In this document: positions 45,927 through 54,891 of the stretch, one piece after another | Layout of the letters: each line of letters starts with the position of its first letter | How positions within the stretch are numbered: position 1 is the stretch's first letter | NCBI GenBank assembly: GCA_963702995.1 | Contig: OY969783.1 | Location: 4,588,001-4,652,000, forward strand | Length of the DNA: 64,000 nt | Reading direction: 5' to 3' | Source of the DNA: MFD04580-c1 sp963702995 | GTDB taxonomy: Bacteria; Planctomycetota; Phycisphaerae; Tepidisphaerales; Tepidisphaeraceae | Notes under the pieces: model-generated | Databases searched by the model: none | Told to the model about the DNA's origin: nothing | Seen by the model: the letters and a program-made list of their open reading frames with translations, nothing else | Made by a program: the position numbers and the translations under genes

Positions 45927-46809
45927 TCCCGGATTGTAGCGGGCCGGGCGGCGGCGGAGGCATCGACGGCGTCGGCGGAAACGGCGCGGGCGGCGAATAG
46001 CCGGTCGGCTGGACGGCAAAGCCGCCGGGGGCGGCCGCTCCAACGGCGAATGCCGGCCCGATCGGCCGCTGGACAACCGGCTTGGGCTGGACGAAGGCGC
46101 CGCCGCGGGCGAGATAGATCCGGTACGTCTGAAAGTAAATGTGCCACTGCGCGAAGGCCGCGAAGGCCATCGCCGGGTAGAGGCCGACCAGGCACGCGGC
46201 ATAGCCGAGCATCATCAGCGGGACGCTGGTCGCGGCGAGAAAGAGCGTCCCGAGCAGAAGCTCGCGCCACATTCGCTGGGCGAAGTCACGGATCCAAAGC
46301 CAGTCGAAAGAGGGGCCAAACTCCTCCACCAGGGCCGCCCGGATCATCAGGGGGGCGAGCAGCACGGTAGACAGGACGCCGAGGGAAAGGCTCAGGAGCA
46401 GAGAAGCGGCGATGACCAGGAACGTCGCGGGCCCGCGAAGCGACATTGCGGGGATCAGCAGGACGGGCGCCATCGCGATGGCGAAGACCGGCACCAGCAC
46501 GACGCTGGCGACGAGGTGGACGACCAGCGGCCACAGGCCGCGTTGCAGGTACTGGCCGAAGAGCGCGAAGTCGAGGTCGGGGTAACCGTTGGGCCGCTCT
46601 TCGTCCAGCGTTTCAAGCCGCTCCAGCAGGATGTCCCGCAGGTAGCCGAACAAGACCATCACGCCGACGATCGGGATCAGCACGCAGACCGAGCACAGTA
46701 AAAGGTTCTTTGGCCAGTTCGGGTTGGTGAACATGAACCGATACGCCGCCCAGTACCGCAACCGGGGTTGAGCCCCTGAAAAGTACGGGAGCGACGGAGA
46801 GGGGGTCAT
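45910..46809 (-). CDS. Polytopic membrane protein (DUF4013-like)
   Basis: A ~299-residue protein with about six membrane helices in the pattern of DUF4013 (RYWAAYRFMFTNPNWPKNLL, LCSVCVLIPIVGVMVLFGYL, then YPDLDFALFGQYLQRGLWPL). The conserved YLQRGLWPLVV segment supports the call. The C-terminal ~60 residues are a Pro-rich cytoplasmic tail. It overlaps the following small gene and is preceded by a microsatellite block. Function unknown. Confidence 0.75.
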   Translation of the reverse strand: MTPSPSLPYFSGAQPRLRYWAAYRFMFTNPNWPKNLLLCSVCVLIPIVGVMVLFGYLRDILLERLETLDEERPNGYPDLDFALFGQYLQRGLWPLVVHLVASVVLVPVFAIAMAPVLLIPAMSLRGPATFLVIAASLLLSLSLGVLSTVLLAPLMIRAALVEEFGPSFDWLWIRDFAQRMWRELLLGTLFLAATSVPLMMLGYAACLVGLYPAMAFAAFAQWHIYFQTYRIYLARGGAFVQPKPVVQRPIGPAFAVGAAAPGGFAVQPTGYSPPAPFPPTPSMPPPPPGPLQSGNDPHP

Positions 46810-46861
46810 GGCCGCGAATCCTCGCATGGCGACGGGAGGGGAGCAAGGGGGATGGGAAGGT

Positions 46862-47030
46862 GGAAAGGTGAAGGATGAAGGATGAAGGATGAAAGAGGAA
46901 GCGGAAATGCTGAACGCGGAATGCTGAGTGCTAAATGCGGAGGGATCAGAGGGCTTGTCTCATTCAGCATTTCAGACTTCAGCATTTCAGCATTTCAGCC
47001 TTCAGCATTCAGCCTTCAGCATTTCCTTTC
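46862..47030. repeat. Inverted ATTCAGCATTTCAG / GAAGGATGAAG microsatellites
   Basis: Three GAAGGAT units at 46868-46890, then GAAATGCTGAACGCGGAATG (46904-46923) opposite many copies of TTCAGCATTTCAG and CAGCCTTCAGCATT at 46966-47030. The two parts can pair. The right half reaches into the last codons of the dynamin-like gene (its C-terminal KEMLKAEC). Confidence 0.75.
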
Positions 47031-48870
47031 TCCGTAGTTCGCCTACCCGTTGGGCCAGGGAGGCTGTTCGCTCGTGGGCGTGGCGAATGGGGTCTGTGAG
47101 GGCTTCGACCCATTGGAGGGATTGCGTGGCGAGGTTGAGGCTGGGGTCGGGGTCCCCGGCGAGGCGCCAGCGGGAAAGCATCCGCGCGACCTTGCGCTGG
47201 GTGTTCCACCGCAACGCGAGCCACAGGGCCAGGAAGTAGATCGTCAGGAAGCCGGCGCTGCGGAGAAGATAGGTCGTGCCAAGCACTTCGACGACCAGGC
47301 CGAGCAGCTGCGGCCAGGCGCGCCAACTGATCCCCAGCTTGAGCGCGTTCTCGAGGATCGGCTGGATCAGTGGGAACCAAAGCACCGCGCCGATCGTGAG
47401 GAGCCAGCGCGCGGGGGCGGAGGCGAAACTTCCGCGGCCGTCGAGGCGCTGGCGGGCGACGGCGCGCTGGCGTTCCACGACGCCCGAGAGCCGCCGGGAA
47501 AGGTCGGACGCCGCCATGTCCGCCGGCAGGTCTTCCCAGAGCTTGTTCCCGCGATACAGCGTCGAGAGGGCCGGCTGCGACTGCCGCAAGGCTGCAAACG
47601 TTGACTGGACGGCGGCGGCCGCGGACCAGCCGACCGCCGACGCGTGGGACGCGGCCGATGTCGAGGCGGGCGCACCGCGGCCGAGCAGGTGATATTCGAC
47701 CAGGGCGTCCGCCCCCTGAAGGGTGATCGCCTGCTTGGCCCCCATCGTCCGGATGAGCGTGAACAGCGGCGCGAGCAGCGTGTGGATCAGGCTCACCAGC
47801 GGCCAGTGGGCGACGCGCTCGGCGAGGATATCGTCGGCAAGGGCCTGGCGGTTGGCCGGGTCGTCCGCGATCCGCGGCAGGACCTGCTCGACCAGCGGCA
47901 CGGCCAGCCGCTGTGCGGCAAGCTCCTCGGCCTCCTCGCGGAGGCGCTCCAGACGCTCGGCGCGTTCCTCCAGCCGCAGGCCCGCGAGCCAGGCGACGAG
48001 CGACTGTTCCTGTTTGCGGCTGGCAAGCTCCTTGCTTTGGACGACGGCCGCCTCGGTTTTCTCGTGGGCGACGCGATCGCGGAGGCGGGGCAGATCATAT
48101 CGCTCGGGATGGCGGGCGCTGATCAGGAAGACCTCCGGAGGCGCCGGAAGTGCGAGGGTGCGAGCCAGCCGCGCGGCAAAATCGTCGCGCAGTTCTCGCG
48201 CCGCGGTTGTAGTTCTTGAGATAGTGGCTGGGGTGGTGGCGGCCGAAGCGCCGGATGCGCTCGCGGCGCCGGGGCGAGCCGGCCCCGGTGGGGCGTCGTC
48301 GCCGAGCTGGTCAACTTTGTTCAGGCAGAAGATGAAGTTCTGGACCGCGTTTCCGGCCGCCACGCGGGCGAGCATCTGCTGGGGCTGCAAGTCGGCGTAT
48401 TTTTCGATGCTCTGCACCCAGACCGGGAAGAGCATGTGCCGAAGCATCGTCTTGGTGACCGCCAGGTGGGCCTGGTAGTGGCTGTCGATGTCGGGCAGGT
48501 CGAGCAGGACCTGGCGGCGCAGCGTCGCGATATCGTGGGTGACAATCCGAAAGCGCCCCGGCACCTCGCGCTGGAGCAGCGCCCGCAGCGCCGGCTCCTG
48601 GGTGACATGCGCATAGGCCACCGCTATCTCGGTCCCGGGCCCGTGGCTCGTCGAATCGGTGATCCCGCGGCCGACGATCGCGTTCACCAGCGCGCTCTTG
48701 CCGACGTCCTTCCCGCCAATCAACCCGATCAGGTAAAAGCCCGCCTCTTCGGGCTGGGTCGAAAGGGCGCTGGTCGTCAGCACCGGCGCGTCGGCGTCAA
48801 GCAGGTCGGGCTTCTCCGCGCCGGTCAGTTCGATCGTCTCCCGGACAAGTTGTTCGGCCGCGGGCGTCAT
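47002..48870 (-). CDS. Dynamin-like membrane GTPase 1
   Basis: A 622-residue GTPase. The P-loop is GGKDVGKS (52-59), the G3 box reads DLPDID (124-129, Asp where most have Gly), G4 is NKVD (184-187) and a G5-like ISAR follows. A long coiled-coil-like region comes next (EERAERLERLREEAEELAAQ). Two strong membrane helices are near the C-terminus (LLTIGAVLWFPLIQPIL and GFLTIYFLALWLAL). This plan fits bacterial dynamin-like proteins that act on membranes; no specific role is known. It is transcribed away from a lipoprotein, an AsmA-like gene and a second dynamin-like GTPase. Confidence 0.75.
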   Translation of the reverse strand: MTPAAEQLVRETIELTGAEKPDLLDADAPVLTTSALSTQPEEAGFYLIGLIGGKDVGKSALVNAIVGRGITDSTSHGPGTEIAVAYAHVTQEPALRALLQREVPGRFRIVTHDIATLRRQVLLDLPDIDSHYQAHLAVTKTMLRHMLFPVWVQSIEKYADLQPQQMLARVAAGNAVQNFIFCLNKVDQLGDDAPPGPARPGAASASGASAATTPATISRTTTAARELRDDFAARLARTLALPAPPEVFLISARHPERYDLPRLRDRVAHEKTEAAVVQSKELASRKQEQSLVAWLAGLRLEERAERLERLREEAEELAAQRLAVPLVEQVLPRIADDPANRQALADDILAERVAHWPLVSLIHTLLAPLFTLIRTMGAKQAITLQGADALVEYHLLGRGAPASTSAASHASAVGWSAAAAVQSTFAALRQSQPALSTLYRGNKLWEDLPADMAASDLSRRLSGVVERQRAVARQRLDGRGSFASAPARWLLTIGAVLWFPLIQPILENALKLGISWRAWPQLLGLVVEVLGTTYLLRSAGFLTIYFLALWLALRWNTQRKVARMLSRWRLAGDPDPSLNLATQSLQWVEALTDPIRHAHERTASLAQRVGELRRKEMLKAEC

Positions 48871-49318
48871 GCGGGCATGCTACACGGGCGGGCGGAGGGC
48901 TTCACGAGGCGAGGACGGGAATGCCGATGCCACGTCGCGAGGGCCAAAGGATGCGTGTGCCCATCCCAGAGGGCCGTTCCAGAACTCTGAACCTGGCGGC
49001 GCCGACGTCCTCGTCGGCTCGACGCGAGCGGCCGCCGGGGGACGTTGGCGTTCCCAGGGGGTGATCCGGCCCCCTTCTTCGCCACGCCATGACCGGCCGC
49101 ACCTCTCGAATGAGACGCATGCCCCGGTCTCGGCCGGTTCGGCTTGATCTTTGCTCTTTGCTCGGAGTGGTGTCGGTCCAACAGGCGGAGATCTCCGAAA
49201 ACGAATCGTCCGTTCCGCGATATCACGTTTCCGTCTAGGATCGCCCCGCCCCGGCGGTTCATGAAGCCCGTTTCGAAAAGCCGTGGGGCGTAACGGATCA
49301 GGCCCAGCGCACGACAAG
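48871..49318. other. Divergent intergenic region with hairpin repeat
   Basis: About 450 bases between the minus-strand GTPase and the plus-strand lipoprotein. It holds a dispersed hairpin repeat at 48999-49061. Both promoters should lie here; none is obvious. Confidence 0.45.
48999..49061. repeat. Dispersed hairpin repeat (GTCGGCTC family), copy C
   Basis: CGCCGACGTCCTCGTCGGCT, a CGACGCGAGCGGCCGCCGGG middle, then GACGTTGGCGTTCCCAGG. It matches copy A in most bases of its outer part and shares the preceding GAACTCTGAACCT with copy B. Confidence 0.65.
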
Positions 49319-50053
49319 ATGCCGAACTCTTTTCCAATTGATCGCCCTCAGGCTCCGTTCGATGGATCGTCGGATTACCGTCGATTGGCGGCTTGGGTCG
49401 CCCGTTGCGTGAGCCTGCTCGCCCTCCTTGCTCTGGAAGGTGGTTGCGCAACGGTCCGCGTGACCGACCCGACCCATTCCGCGACGGAGCAGTTCCTGCT
49501 GACCGGCGCGTCGCAGCAGGCGATCCAGCAACTGTCCATGGATGGCCTGCGGGATCAACTGGTCTACCTCGATTCCAGCTACCTCTTCCCGCCGCTTCAG
49601 GCGTCGATGGAGCGGGAGCTGCTGCTCCAGCCCGCGTTGGAGCATGCGTTCCTGCTGGGCGAGTTGCGGGCCAAGCTCCTGCGGGAAGGGGTCCGGCTGA
49701 CGCCCACGCGCGAGGGAGCGACCGTCATCGTGGAAGTGCGCAGTGGGGGCGTCGGTATTGACCGTTACGAGTTCCTCCTCGGACTTCCCGCGGCCACCCT
49801 CGGCAGCGCCGCCAGCAGCGCCGCAAGCTCGACCGCATCCGTCGCCACCGCCAGCGCGACGCCTGAGCTGGCGATCCTTAAGACGACCAAGCAGCGCGGC
49901 TTTGCCAGCGTGGCGATCGTCGCCTATCGCGCCAAGACGGGCGAGTTGGTCGCCCAGTCCGGCCCGTTCATCGGGCGGACCCTGCGCGAAGACTACTGGA
50001 TCTTCGGGACCGGGCCCCGCACCGTCGGAAATATCCCGCCGTCGGAGAAATGA
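49319..50053 (+). CDS. Predicted lipoprotein of the dynamin/AsmA locus
   Basis: A 244-residue exported protein with a lipoprotein-type leader (VARCVSLLALLALEGGC), then the opening ATVRVTDPTHSATEQFLLTG. That opening resembles a planctomycete lipoprotein family I believe is catalogued as DUF6655; I am not certain of the number. A Ser/Ala-rich stretch (SAASSAASSTASVATASA) lies at about residues 160-177. It precedes the AsmA-like gene and faces away from the first dynamin-like gene. Confidence 0.7.
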   Translation: MPNSFPIDRPQAPFDGSSDYRRLAAWVARCVSLLALLALEGGCATVRVTDPTHSATEQFLLTGASQQAIQQLSMDGLRDQLVYLDSSYLFPPLQASMERELLLQPALEHAFLLGELRAKLLREGVRLTPTREGATVIVEVRSGGVGIDRYEFLLGLPAATLGSAASSAASSTASVATASATPELAILKTTKQRGFASVAIVAYRAKTGELVAQSGPFIGRTLREDYWIFGTGPRTVGNIPPSEK

Positions 50054-50318
50054 GTGCGGGGTCCCATCCACCGCGGCCGCCGGGCCGAGGATTGCGAAAC
50101 GGATCAATGTCGCATCGGCATTCCGAAGCGGGTTTATCCTGACGGTCCTGAACCCACCCCGCGGGCGGCGAGGGATGAGTCGCCGAGACTGTCAACCGCA
50201 TATTTCTCATAGACTTAGTTGAAGAATGGGTCGGCTCCGGCTCCTGACGAACCGCCAGCGAACTGGTCGGCACGCGAGTTGCGTCGTGTGGGGGGCAGAA
50301 CCGACGAAAGGCGTTCCC

Positions 50319-53300
50319 ATGGCATTCTTTGGGCGATCCCTAAAACCGACTGACAAGGCGACCGGCGCCCAGGCTGCCGAGGCGGAGGCCGGCGCGGCGA
50401 AGACGTCGCCCGAGTTCAGTTCTTCCCCAGCCAAGCCACCGTCGCGGGAGTCGCGCGAAGCACGTTCTGCTTCGACGGTCCCCGAAGCCCCTGCCGACGA
50501 ACCTGAGCCCGCGGGCGCGACTCCGGAGGCGCGCCCGGCGGCCGCGGCCCCGCCCCGGCGTCATCGGTTGCGGCGCTGGGCCCTTCGCGCAGGCATCGTC
50601 GGATTGGTCTTTCTCCTTCTCGCGATCGTCGCCGTCCAGGTGGTGCTGGCGACGACGCTTCCCCGGTCGCTGGTCCTGGGCCAACTGGAGAAGCAATTGG
50701 GGCTGCGGGCGTCGGCCCGGTCGCTTCATACGGGCTGGTTCGGCAACACGTACCTCTCGGACGTTCAACTGTCGCTCCCCCTGGCGCAGCAGTCGTTTGT
50801 CGATGTGCCGTCGATGCGCGTCAAGCACACCTGGCTTCCGCTGCTGATCCTGGGGTTTAGCGTCGAAGTCAAATCGGTGGAAATCGACTCGCCGACGCTT
50901 CATGTGGTGCAGGATCGGGCCGGGCGCTGGAACCTGCTTGAAGTGGCCGAGCTGATCGGCCGTGCCGGGGGGAAGAAGCAGGGGCAGGATGAGTCAGGCA
51001 AGGCGACGGAGCCCCCTAAGCTCCCCGGCATCCGCGTGAACGATGCGAAGGTGCTCGTGACTGACAACGTGGGTCGCGCGGCCACGATCGACCATGTCAC
51101 CGTCACCGGCGATCCGGACGGGCCGCTGGTCTACGACTATAAGGTGGACGTGCCGCGGCACGTCAGCCTCTCGGGGAGGGTGGCCCCTGGCGGCGACTGG
51201 AGCCACCAGGTCGCCATCGACATTTCCAACATCAACGACTGGGCCCGCCCGTGGAAGGCCGGCTTGCCGCCCATCCAGCTCAAGGCGCAGTGGAACGGCC
51301 AGGCCGGGACGGCGATCGGCGGGCGGCTGCGGATCGACTCGCTCACCGCCGGGACGGCCTCGGTATCGGGGGCGGCCGACGTGACGAGCCAGGCGGGCGC
51401 AATCGAGGTCCGCCCGGTGAAGCTGGCAATGACCACCGGGCAGCCGCTCGCGCCGACGATCGTCGTCTCCAACGGCATGGTCTCATTCGACGGCAAACAG
51501 GCGACGGCCCAGGCACTGCAGATCCTCGCATCGGGCGGCGCGATTCGGGTGGACGGGAACTATGACATCGCCGCCCAGGGGGGGCACATCCTCGCACTCT
51601 GGCAGGAGTTGGCGCTGGCGCCGCCGTCGAACGGCAAGAGCCGCGGAGCAAGCACCAGCGGCTCGATCGACGCGACGATCGCAACCCGTCTCCAGGGGCG
51701 GCCGGAGGTCACCGCGCACCTCAATAGCACCGGCGCCCTGACCGACACGCGCGGCTGGGACGGGAAGCTCGACATCACCGCCGGCGGCTCCGTCTGGTCG
51801 AGCCTCGACTGGCAGGTGACCGCCAATAGCCTGCTTTTGAAGGGGCCGAAGCACAACGTCCCCCTCAACGGCATGACGCTGGAAGGCCGCGTTCGTGGGA
51901 CGCTGCTGACGCTCGCCTCGGTGCGCCTGCCGGAGGCGCCGGGTGGCGTCGCCCAATCCAGCAGCGGGCAAGCCGTCGGCCGCCATGTGTCGGCGACGGG
52001 AGAGCTCGATACGAACCAGGGAAAAGGGTCGCTGACCATCAGCGGTGACGGCTGGCCCGTCCCGCTGATTGAGGATGAGGCCCTGGCGTTCAACATCGAC
52101 ACGACCATCGACAAGCACTTGTTCACGCTAAAGCAGCTCACGTTCCGAGCGGCCGAGGCGTCGGTCTCGGCCCACGGGACCTACGACACGGACAACCCCA
52201 AGCCCGTCTCCCTCACCGTGGAGGTGGCCAACAACCCCGACGCGCCGCCAAAGCAGGGGCTGCAGGCCGCCCGCAATCGCGCCGTCGCCGCGGCGGCCGG
52301 CTCAACGCCGGGCGCTCCGCCGCCCCCGCCGGTGCTGCGCGGCGACCTGGACGGTATCGTCACCGTCTCGGGGACCTTGAGTCCGCTGGTGCTGAACGTC
52401 GATCAGGGCCAACTGACGAGCAAGGACCTGTGGTTCCGCGATCGCCCCATCGGCAACATTGCCGCGAAACTGGACGGCAAGGTGACCGATACCGGTGTTG
52501 ACCTGCACACCGAGCACCTGAAGCTCTTCGGCGGCGACTGGGTCTTCACGGCCGATTACGTCCACGAGGAGGAGGCGACCGCGATTCAGATTCGCGTGGA
52601 TGACCTCCCCGTCGCGGAGCTGGGCGAGCTCGCGCGTCAACAGGGGGTCGCCGGGACCGCGAGCGGCGGGTGGAGCATTTATATTCCGGGCCTGATCGCC
52701 AGCGCGGACAAGGTCCGCGTAAACGGCCGCATGGTGGTAAAGGATCTTAAGGCGGCCAATGGGGCGGTCATCGTCGATCTGGTTCAGGCGGCGATGGACG
52801 TCAAGGCGGGCCAACTGACCGTGACGCCGGTCGAGCTGCGAAGAGGGGACGGGAAGATCAACTTCTCGATCGTCGGCGACCTGTCCGCCCAACGCCACCT
52901 GGAGGTGCGCGACCTGAAGATCGACAAATGGCCGGTGCCGGTTGACGCGGCCGGCCTCAGCGCCACCGCCAGCGGCGGGAGCGACACGATCGTGGTCGAT
53001 CTCCCCGACCCCGGCAACGCCAAGCCCGAACTCCGCCCCTGGCGCGTGAACACGCCGTCGATCCAGCTCGCGACGGCAATCGCGCTGGAGCCGAAATCCG
53101 TCGCCAACCCCGGCCCGGCGGCCGTTCCGCTGGGCGACGCCAGTGTCCTGCTGGCGATGGAAGATCGGGTGCTCGACATCCGCGACCTTGAGGCGACGCT
53201 GCTCGGCGCCACTTCTACGCGCAGTCGCAGGTTGACTTCGACCATCCGCTCCTGGCGCGAGCTGACGCATCAATGGAAAACCTGGACATGGCGCGGATCG

Positions 53301-54424
53301 GTCAACTCTTTCCGGCGGTCAATCGGCTGGGCGGGAAGTTCGACGGCTCGCTTCGGATCACGCCCTCTATCGAGACGGCCCACGCGCTAGAGCCACTAGA
53401 GTTGAACGTCCGGCTCAAGAGCGTCGGCGGCCGGGTGGGTGAAATGCAGGTCGGTGACGCCCGGTTCCGGGCGTTCATGAACATGGACCCCGACTTCGGC
53501 ATCCTGCGCATGGTGCTGGAGGATGAGATCCACGACCCCAACCCGACCGGCCCTGTCAAGCGCCAGGACCCGAGCCAGCCGGACGTCAACACGCTGGAGA
53601 TGGCCGACGGCATGCTCCGGGTCTGGGCGCGGTTTGTGCGGAATCAGGATGAAGCCGGCCGCCCCGGGGCGACGTCTCTCTCGTCGCATCTGCGGCTGGG
53701 GTTCCGTGACATGAGCCTGGATCAGCTCGCGCGGGCGGGCGCGGCGATGAAGCAGCCGTTGCCCGGCCGCGTGAATGGGTCAACGGTGCTATGGGGGACG
53801 ACGGGCATCCGCTCGCCCAAGGCGGGCATCACGCCGCAGGGGACCGACCCCAGCGTCCCCGCATCGGCCGCGGCCCACGGGGCCGCGGGCGTCACCGAGC
53901 GGCGGACCTTAGTCGAACGCGTCTCCCAGTCGCTCTACGGCGACGGGCAGGTGAGCCTGGAGAACGCCGACATCGGCAACTTTGGGCCGATCGCGTCGCT
54001 CTATGGCTTGATGCACCTGGGAGGCGACGTCCGCCAGCCGACGGGGAAGGGGAACATCTCCTTCCGCGTCGAAGCCAACGCGATGAACATCACCAGCCTC
54101 CGCTACTTCAATAGGGGCGTTGAAGTGCGGGCACAGGCGACGGTGAAGGACCTGGATAAGATGCCGCTCAGCGAACTCAACGGCGTCGCCGTCGGGACCG
54201 CGCGCCCGCTGAAGAACGCGAAGCTGCCGATCTTCGAGACGATCCTGCCTGACGTTGACAAGCTCCTGGCGGCGATCCAGGGGGACGCCGTCTCGATCCA
54301 GATCGGCGGAACGGTCGGCAAGCCCGAAGCCAAGGCACTCCCCTTCAACTCCATCGGCGAGGGGATGCGACAGTTCCTCGTCGGCGACGTCCGCGCCGAA
54401 ACCCGCGGCTCGGCCGGGCAGTGA
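50319..54424 (+). CDS. Very large AsmA-like inner-membrane protein, frameshifted
   Basis: Roughly 1,370 residues when read across one frameshift. An ~80-residue Pro/Ala-rich cytoplasmic segment precedes a single membrane helix (LRAGIVGLVFLLLAIVAVQV) and then a long periplasmic strand-rich part typical of AsmA/TamB-like proteins (VKSVEIDSPTLHVVQDRAGR, WNLLEVAELI; late SLYGDGQVSLENADIGNFGP). Such proteins are bridge-like and linked to lipid transport to the outer membrane. The frame breaks near 53207-53212; one added base joins LEATLLG to HFYAQSQVDFDHPLLARADA. The stop is followed by a repeat region and the second dynamin-like gene. Confidence 0.82.
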
Positions 54425-54891
54425 CAAACGAACAAGCGCCGGACGTCGCCCGAAGACGATCGATCGAGCCGCGCCCGTCGGGAAGCGGTCCGGTTGCGCG
54501 GTCGGGCGGTCGCCACTCGTCGGTGAACGCCGCTCTACGCCGGACCCCAACCGCTCCGTTACCGTCGCGGCTCGCTGGTGGGCTTCTCGCCGCAGCGAGC
54601 CGCGCCCGTAAAGAGCCGGAAAGAAGCGGTCCGCTTGCGCGGCCGGGCGGCCGTCGATCCTCAATGTGCGCTGCTCGGCGCGGAACCAACCGCTCATCAC
54701 CCGGATCAGTCGCCGCGTACGGCGACTGCCCGCTTCCTGACGAGCGCGAGCTTGTTTTACGGCCTTCGCCGACGCTATCTCGTACCGTCCCGCTACGCTG
54801 GAGTGTCGGGTCGCGCCTTGAGGAGGCGGATGCGCCGCCGATCGTCGCGGCCGGACTACCGCGCTCAACATCAGGCGGTTACGCTTCAACC
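54425..54891. other. Repeat-filled gap before dynamin-like gene 2
   Basis: About 465 bases. The frame of the following gene is open throughout, but the translated text is Arg/Pro/Ser-rich and made of repeats, so I treat it as non-coding. It holds a direct duplication (54470-54694) and the dispersed repeat at 54545-54574. Confidence 0.55.
54470..54694 (+). repeat. Direct duplication with dispersed repeat
   Basis: Two diverged copies of about 95 bases lie at about 54470-54563 and 54600-54694. Both start CGCGCCCGT, contain AAGCGGTCCGsTTGCGCGGy with CGGGCGG, and end in CAACCGCTC. The first copy runs into the 30-base repeat shared with 1729-1758. Confidence 0.65.

Noticed and set aside
28081..47030. 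Short repeats at 28.1, 36.2 and 46.9 kb as possible CRISPR arrays
   Set aside because: Units are 7-14 bases without regular unique spacers and no cas genes are present.
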